A DNA stretch of 8,504 nucleotides, taken from assembly GCA_028692535.1 (NCBI GenBank), contig JAQUXD010000021.1, forward strand, positions 1-8,504. The letters are read 5' to 3'. The notes under the pieces are model-generated. The model worked only from the letters and a program-made list of their open reading frames with translations. It had not been told where the DNA came from and did not search any database. This document shows positions 5,260 to 8,504 of this stretch, in pieces. Numbering within the stretch: the first letter of the stretch is position 1; every line of letters starts with the position of its first letter. Source of the DNA: Eubacteriales bacterium. GTDB lineage: Bacteria; Bacillota; Clostridia; Peptostreptococcales; Anaerovoracaceae. The translations under genes and the position numbers were made by a program.

Positions 5260-6582
5260 ATGAATTTTATACCCGACAATATCAGCAGCCATGACAACGT
5301 GTTCGACGTGCTCAAAGAGCGCGGCTTTATCGAGCAGACTACCCACGACGACGAGATCCGGGAGCTTCTCGGGAAAGAAAAGATCCGGTTCTATATCGGA
5401 TTCGATCCGACGGCGGATTGCCTTCATGTGGGCCATTTTATGCAGATCATCATCATGATGTACATGCAGAAATACGGCCACACGCCCATCGTGCTCATCG
5501 GCGGCGGCACCACCATGGTGGGGGACCCCTCAGGCCGGACGGATATGCGCCAGATGATGACGCCAACGGTGATCCGGGATAATTGTGTTCTTTTTGAAGG
5601 ATTGTTCCGCAGATTTCTGGAATTTGACGAAGAATTCATGTACACCCCTTCCGGCACAACGCTGGGGAAGGGGACGATCAATAAGGATCCGGATCCGGGA
5701 AAAGCCATATGTGTCAACAACATTTCCTGGTTGCAAACACTGAACTACATTGAATTTATACGGGATATCGGCAGGCATTTCAGCGTCAATGCCATGCTCC
5801 GGGCCGAGTGCTTCAAGCAGCGAATGGAGAAAGGGCTTTCATTCCTGGAGTTCAATTACATGCTCATGCAGTCCTACGACTTCATGGTACTCGCAAGAGA
5901 TCTGGACTGCAAAATGCAGTTCGGCGGCAATGATCAATGGTCCAATATTCTGGGCGGCGCGGATCTTGCCCGCCGGGAACTGAGCAAGCAGGTCTATGGA
6001 ATGACCTTTGCGCTGCTCACGACCAGCGAAGGCAAGAAAATGGGCAAGACCCAAAAGGGTGCCCTGTGGCTGAACCCTGAGAAAACTTCGCCTTACGAAT
6101 TCTACCAATATTGGCGCAACACCGAGGACGCCGATGTGAACAAGTGTCTGCGCATGCTCACGTTCCTGCCTATGGAAGAAGTGAATCGACTGTCTGCGCT
6201 GGAAGGGGAGCAAATCAATACCGCTAAGGAAGTCTTGGCGTATGAAGTCACAAACCTGATCCATGGCAAAGAAGAAGCTGAAAAAGCGCAGCAAGCTGCC
6301 AGAGCAGCCTTCGGCGGCGGCGGCGAACTGGAAAATGTGCCATCGACCGCCTTTGACCGAAGCCGGTTCGAAGGGGACGGGATGGGGGTGGTAACGCTCT
6401 TGCGGGAGTGCGGGCTGGTACCCAGCAACGGCGAAGGTTTCCGGACCATCGAACAGGGCGGACTGACCATCAACGGAGAAAAAATAACGGATCCGAAACT
6501 GCAAATCACTGCGGATCTGTTCCGGGACGGCGTGATCCTGCTCAAAAAAGGAAAGAAGACCTTCCACCAAGTCCGTATATAG
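5260..6582 (+). CDS. tyrS: Tyrosyl-tRNA synthetase
   Basis: This class I synthetase charges tRNA-Tyr. The ATG at 5260 (GGAGAAGGA at 5249-5257) gives 440 residues; an in-frame ATG at 5209 lies inside upp and is rejected. In order: YIGFDPTA with the tyrosine-pocket Tyr (residues 45-52), HVGH (56-59) as the HIGH motif, GDPSGRT (88-94), QSYDF (204-208), QFGGNDQW (220-227), KMGKT (260-264) as the KMSKS equivalent, and a C-terminal S4 RNA-binding domain around 396-430. Compared with the E. coli enzyme as I recall it, residues about 124-146 contain an extra segment, rich in Gly, Thr and Pro, just before VNNISWL. It is 19 bases downstream of upp with no T-box leader, so it depends on the upstream promoter, and is followed at once by a strong terminator. 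Confidence 0.96.
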   Translation: MNFIPDNISSHDNVFDVLKERGFIEQTTHDDEIRELLGKEKIRFYIGFDPTADCLHVGHFMQIIIMMYMQKYGHTPIVLIGGGTTMVGDPSGRTDMRQMMTPTVIRDNCVLFEGLFRRFLEFDEEFMYTPSGTTLGKGTINKDPDPGKAICVNNISWLQTLNYIEFIRDIGRHFSVNAMLRAECFKQRMEKGLSFLEFNYMLMQSYDFMVLARDLDCKMQFGGNDQWSNILGGADLARRELSKQVYGMTFALLTTSEGKKMGKTQKGALWLNPEKTSPYEFYQYWRNTEDADVNKCLRMLTFLPMEEVNRLSALEGEQINTAKEVLAYEVTNLIHGKEEAEKAQQAARAAFGGGGELENVPSTAFDRSRFEGDGMGVVTLLRECGLVPSNGEGFRTIEQGGLTINGEKITDPKLQITADLFRDGVILLKKGKKTFHQVRI

Positions 6583-6588
6583 ATATTT

Positions 6589-6614
6589 AAAAAGGCGGCG
6601 TTGCCGCCTTTTTT
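6589..6614. terminator. Intrinsic terminator shared by tyrS and the convergent permease gene
   Basis: The arms AAAAAGGCGGC (6589-6599) and GCCGCCTTTTT (6603-6613) pair perfectly over 11 bases around a 3-base loop and end in a T-run (to 6614). Because the stem begins with A residues, it also gives a T-run on the minus strand, so it can stop transcription from both sides. It begins 6 bases after the tyrS stop and its right edge touches the last codon of the minus-strand gene. Confidence 0.93.
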
Positions 6615-7506
6615 ATTGCTTTTGCTTTGGTTGCGGTGTCTGCCCGCCACTGCGCCGCATCAGCACGGCCATGGCCAGTATGACCCCGTAACCCAAAAAG
6701 CTCCAGCCGTCGGGCCATTCTCCGAACGTGAAAAAGCTGATCAGAGATGCGAAAAGGATCTGGGAATAGGAGTAGACGGAAATGTCCCGGGCCGGGGCGT
6801 GGAAATAGGCCGAAGTGATGGTGAATTGCCCGCCGCCGGCAAACAGGCCGGCCATCAGCAGGAATCCCAGCTGGCTCGAATCCATGGGATGGTAGTCCAG
6901 CAGCAACAGCGGAAGGAGACTGATGCAGGAAAAGCCCGAAAAAAACAGGACGACGAAGGATCCGTTAACGCCGGAATGTCCCAATTTCCGCACCATGGTG
7001 TAGGCAAGTCCGGCAAAAAGGCCACTTAGAAAACCCACGCCTGCGGGGAAAAGAGCAACATTCTCGAAGGAAGGCTTAATGATCAGCAAGCTGCCTGCAA
7101 AGGCGCCTGCCACAGCCAGCGCCTGGGTCTGTGTGATCCGCTCCCGCAGCAGCAGCCAGCTGGACAGAATGGTGAAGAAGGGTGCCAGTTTGTTCAGCGC
7201 CGTGGCATCGGAAAGCACCAGGTGATCCACAGAATAGAAATAGAAAAGGACACCCAGAGTTCCGAAGAAAGATCGGAGAAGCAGATCTTTCAGAATGCCC
7301 CGGGGCATCATAAGCGGGGTTCCGTTTCTTTTCATAAGAGTCAGGGCAAAGAAGAAAGAGACCAGGTTTCGGAAGAAGCTCTTCTGAGCGGTCGGCAGAT
7401 CTCCGGCGCTTTTGATGAAAAACGACATCACGGCAAAACACAAGGAAGACAGTACGATCATCAAGATGCCGATATATAGATTTTTTTTATCTTTATTCAT
7501 ATTCAT
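6613..7506 (-). CDS. EamA/DMT-family permease, ten membrane helices
   Basis: A 297-residue integral membrane protein of the drug/metabolite transporter superfamily, probably moving an amino acid, metabolite or similar small molecule; the substrate cannot be read from the sequence. About ten hydrophobic segments are visible (near residues 11-31, 43-60, 77-95, 104-122, 127-145, 154-172, 184-203, 213-231, 245-262, 269-284). They form two EamA repeats, each with a characteristic Glu-containing turn: LLLRERIT near 118-125 and FFTFGEWP near 258-265. The ends are hydrophilic (MNMNKDKKN and GGQTPQPKQKQ). Start choice is ATG 7506; a second ATG two codons later is equally possible, and neither has a Shine-Dalgarno sequence. 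The gene stands alone, opposite in direction to its neighbours. A very short mRNA leader is predicted. Family is confident, function is not. Confidence 0.88.
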   Translation of the reverse strand: MNMNKDKKNLYIGILMIVLSSLCFAVMSFFIKSAGDLPTAQKSFFRNLVSFFFALTLMKRNGTPLMMPRGILKDLLLRSFFGTLGVLFYFYSVDHLVLSDATALNKLAPFFTILSSWLLLRERITQTQALAVAGAFAGSLLIIKPSFENVALFPAGVGFLSGLFAGLAYTMVRKLGHSGVNGSFVVLFFSGFSCISLLPLLLLDYHPMDSSQLGFLLMAGLFAGGGQFTITSAYFHAPARDISVYSYSQILFASLISFFTFGEWPDGWSFLGYGVILAMAVLMRRSGGQTPQPKQKQ

Positions 7507-7517
7507 AGCACACGGTA

Positions 7518-7548
7518 TTTATACTAATCGAATCGAAAGAAATGTCAA
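7518..7548 (-). promoter_or_regulatory. Promoter of the EamA permease gene
   Basis: On the minus strand a perfect TTGACA (7548-7543) is followed by TATAAA (7523-7518) at 19-base spacing, or TAGTAT (7526-7521) at 16. Either choice puts the transcription start only about 5-8 bases before the ATG at 7506. The long spacing of the better -10 box lowers certainty. Confidence 0.6.
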
Positions 7549-7569
7549 CCGGCGGAACTTTTCCGCCGG
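7549..7569. repeat. Perfect 9-base inverted repeat next to the permease -35 box
   Basis: CCGGCGGAA (7549-7557) and TTCCGCCGG (7561-7569) are exact complements around CTT. The repeat abuts the -35 hexamer of the minus-strand promoter on its upstream side, where activators or repressors commonly bind. No T-run follows on the plus strand, so it is not a standard terminator for that direction. It could also insulate the two divergent promoters as DNA or RNA structure. Confidence 0.5.
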
Positions 7570-7616
7570 ACCGGCGTCTAAAATAATAGCGCCCGCTCTT
7601 TTTGTATGGGAAAGGA

Positions 7617-7645
7617 TTGACCTGTACTACAAAGGGTAGTACACT
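7617..7645 (+). promoter_or_regulatory. Promoter of the ABC transporter operon
   Basis: TTGACC (7617-7622) and TACACT (7640-7645) are separated by exactly 17 bases. The -35 matches the consensus at 5 of 6 bases and the -10 at 4 of 6, a modest promoter whose use is plausibly controlled by the inverted repeat in its spacer. The start of transcription would be near 7652, giving a leader of about 46 bases. Confidence 0.65.
7623..7643. promoter_or_regulatory. Operator-like inverted repeat inside the ABC operon promoter
   Basis: TGTACTAC (7623-7630) and GTAGTACA (7636-7643) are perfect 8-base complements with a 5-base spacer. The site starts right after the -35 hexamer and covers the first four bases of the -10 hexamer, so a bound protein would block RNA polymerase. 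Symmetric TGTAC-type sites in front of ABC ATPase genes are in line with GntR/YtrA-type control in Firmicutes, or with a winged-helix BlaI/CopY-type repressor; no such regulator gene is inside the window. Confidence 0.65.
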
Positions 7646-7648
7646 TGG

Positions 7649-7670
7649 AATGTCGGCCTGAACCGGCATT
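7649..7670 (+). other. Possible leader-RNA hairpin of the ABC operon
   Basis: AATGTCGG (7649-7656) can pair with CCGGCATT (7663-7670), with one G-U pair and a 6-base loop. It sits at or just after the predicted transcription start, so it may form most of a stabilising 5' hairpin. The ribosome binding site (7685-7689) stays outside it, which argues against translational blocking. Confidence 0.3.
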
Positions 7671-7697
7671 TCGGACTTCGGCGCAAGGAACGGATAT

Positions 7698-8420
7698 ATG
7701 ACTGAAAAAAACGAAAAACCGCTGATCCGCGTGGATCACATAAGAAAAGTATATCGGATGGGCCAGGAAAAAGTCGTGGCTCTGGACGATGTGAGTCTGG
7801 ATATCCGCAAAGGAGAAATGGTGTGCTTCCTTGGGACTTCAGGCTCCGGAAAATCCACTTTTTTGAACATGGTGGCCGGGCTGGAAAAGCCTACCCGGGG
7901 GGAAATATGGGTCGGCAATATTCCTATCCACAAGTTGAATGAATCCCAGGTGACGCTCTTTCGACAGAAGAACATCGGCTTTATTTTTCAGGCCTATCAT
8001 CTGATCCCCAGCATGACGGCGCTTGAAAACGTCACCATACCCCTGGCCTTTCGGGGCATGGATAAGTCCAAGCGTCTCCGGGCCGGCAAGTCCGCCCTGA
8101 AGTCCGTGGGACTGGAAGGTTATGAAAACCGCAAGCCCTCCCAGATGTCCGGCGGACAGCAGCAGCGGGTGGGCATCGCCCGGGCGCTGGTGGGTAATCC
8201 CAAGATCCTTTTTGCCGATGAACCTACGGGCAATCTGGATTCCAACACCACGAAGGAAGTGATGGAGATCATCGTGGATCAGGTGCGTCGTCACGGCATG
8301 ACGTTGATCCTGGTGTCTCACGATCGAACCATCGCCGAATACGCAGATACGATCCTTACGATACAGGATGGAAATATAGTCAAACGGGAAGTCAGAGGGA
8401 GAGAAGATGAAAAAGCATAG
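7698..8420 (+). CDS. ABC transporter ATPase, MacB/LolD type
   Basis: A 240-residue nucleotide-binding subunit of the class that powers MacB-like (type VII) ABC systems, which act on lipoproteins, peptides or antibiotics at the outer face of the membrane and do not usually carry substrate through a channel. Walker A is GTSGSGKST (46-54), the Q-loop Gln98 lies in FIFQAYHLIPSMTALENV, the signature is SGGQQQR (151-157), Walker B is ILFADEP (170-176) with catalytic Glu175, the D-loop is GNLD (178-181) and the switch His208 is in VSHD. The YHLIPSMTALENV and ADEPTGNLD wording is typical of LolD/MacB/FtsE relatives. AAGGA (7685-7689) lies 8 bases before the ATG. The end overlaps the next gene by 14 bases. 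No permease is visible inside the window, so the transported or released substrate is unknown. Confidence 0.93.
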   Translation: MTEKNEKPLIRVDHIRKVYRMGQEKVVALDDVSLDIRKGEMVCFLGTSGSGKSTFLNMVAGLEKPTRGEIWVGNIPIHKLNESQVTLFRQKNIGFIFQAYHLIPSMTALENVTIPLAFRGMDKSKRLRAGKSALKSVGLEGYENRKPSQMSGGQQQRVGIARALVGNPKILFADEPTGNLDSNTTKEVMEIIVDQVRRHGMTLILVSHDRTIAEYADTILTIQDGNIVKREVRGREDEKA

Positions 8421-8504
8421 TAAGAGCAGTATTAAAAGAATTGGTTTGATGCTGTCGGCGGCGCTGGTGGCAGTGGCGATGATGCCTGCGGCAGCTTTCG
8501 CGGC
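8407..8504 (+). CDS. Exported protein, N-terminal part only (runs off the window)
   Basis: The frame opens at ATG 8407, with AGGGAG (8396-8401) 5 bases upstream, inside the end of the ABC ATPase gene, and stays open to the edge. The 32 visible residues form a Sec signal peptide: a basic start (MKKHSKSSIKR), a hydrophobic core (about IGLMLSAALVAVAMM), and an AFA cleavage signal near residues 30-32. There is no lipobox Cys in the visible part, so a secreted or wall- or membrane-anchored protein is more likely than a lipoprotein. The start does not resemble that of a MacB/FtsX permease, where a membrane helix is preceded by an Arg-rich AxRNLxRxxxR-type stretch. Tight overlap with the ATPase gene implies the two work together. 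Function unknown. Confidence 0.75.
   Translation, partial: MKKHSKSSIKRIGLMLSAALVAVAMMPAAAFA

Noticed and set aside
5839..6570. 243-codon open frame on the minus strand opposite tyrS
   Set aside because: It overlaps a certain synthetase gene completely and has no ribosome binding site or motif that I can see.
7587..7603. Short hairpin followed by CTTTTT in the divergent region
   Set aside because: The stem is only 3-4 base pairs, too weak to support as a terminator.

Overview
The window looks like the chromosome of a Firmicute, most likely a fairly GC-rich member of the Clostridia. The reasons are a two-subunit, NAD-linked dihydroorotate dehydrogenase (PyrK plus a class 1B PyrD), the order prfA - sua5 - rpiB - upp, a two-domain Sua5 protein, strong AGGAGG-type ribosome binding sites and near-consensus sigma-A promoters. 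No RNA gene, CRISPR array, transposase or phage gene is visible. The species cannot be named from the sequence.

Layout. Bases 1-296 are non-coding and relatively AT-rich. They hold a dense set of dyad-symmetric elements and five 9-mers that each differ from a DnaA box by one base. Next comes pyrK (TTG start, 297-1058), overlapped by pyrD (1043-1960); together these encode the electron-transfer and catalytic subunits of dihydroorotate dehydrogenase B. A strong promoter at 1978-2006 then starts a tightly packed plus-strand unit: prfA (release factor 1), sua5 (tRNA threonylcarbamoyl-adenosine synthesis), rpiB (ribose-5-phosphate isomerase B), upp (uracil phosphoribosyltransferase) and tyrS (tyrosyl-tRNA synthetase). 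It ends at a clear, probably bidirectional hairpin terminator at 6589-6614.

A lone minus-strand gene (6613-7506) for a ten-helix EamA/DMT permease converges on that terminator. Its promoter sits so close to the ATG that the mRNA would be nearly leaderless. The 191-base divergent region 7507-7697 carries promoters for both directions. The plus-strand promoter has a perfect 8+8 base inverted repeat filling most of its spacer and covering part of the -10 box, a classical repressor-site arrangement. It drives a MacB/LolD-type ABC ATPase (7698-8420), whose end overlaps a second gene that begins with a Sec signal peptide and runs off the window.

How the genes fit together. The left two thirds is housekeeping: pyrimidine synthesis (pyrKD) and salvage (upp), sugar-phosphate supply that can feed PRPP (rpiB), and translation (prfA, sua5, tyrS). 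The right end is accessory: an orphan metabolite exporter or importer and the start of a regulated ABC export operon with a secreted partner. The places that best repay a second look are the dyad-rich region at 1-296 and the operator-controlled ABC operon at the right edge.
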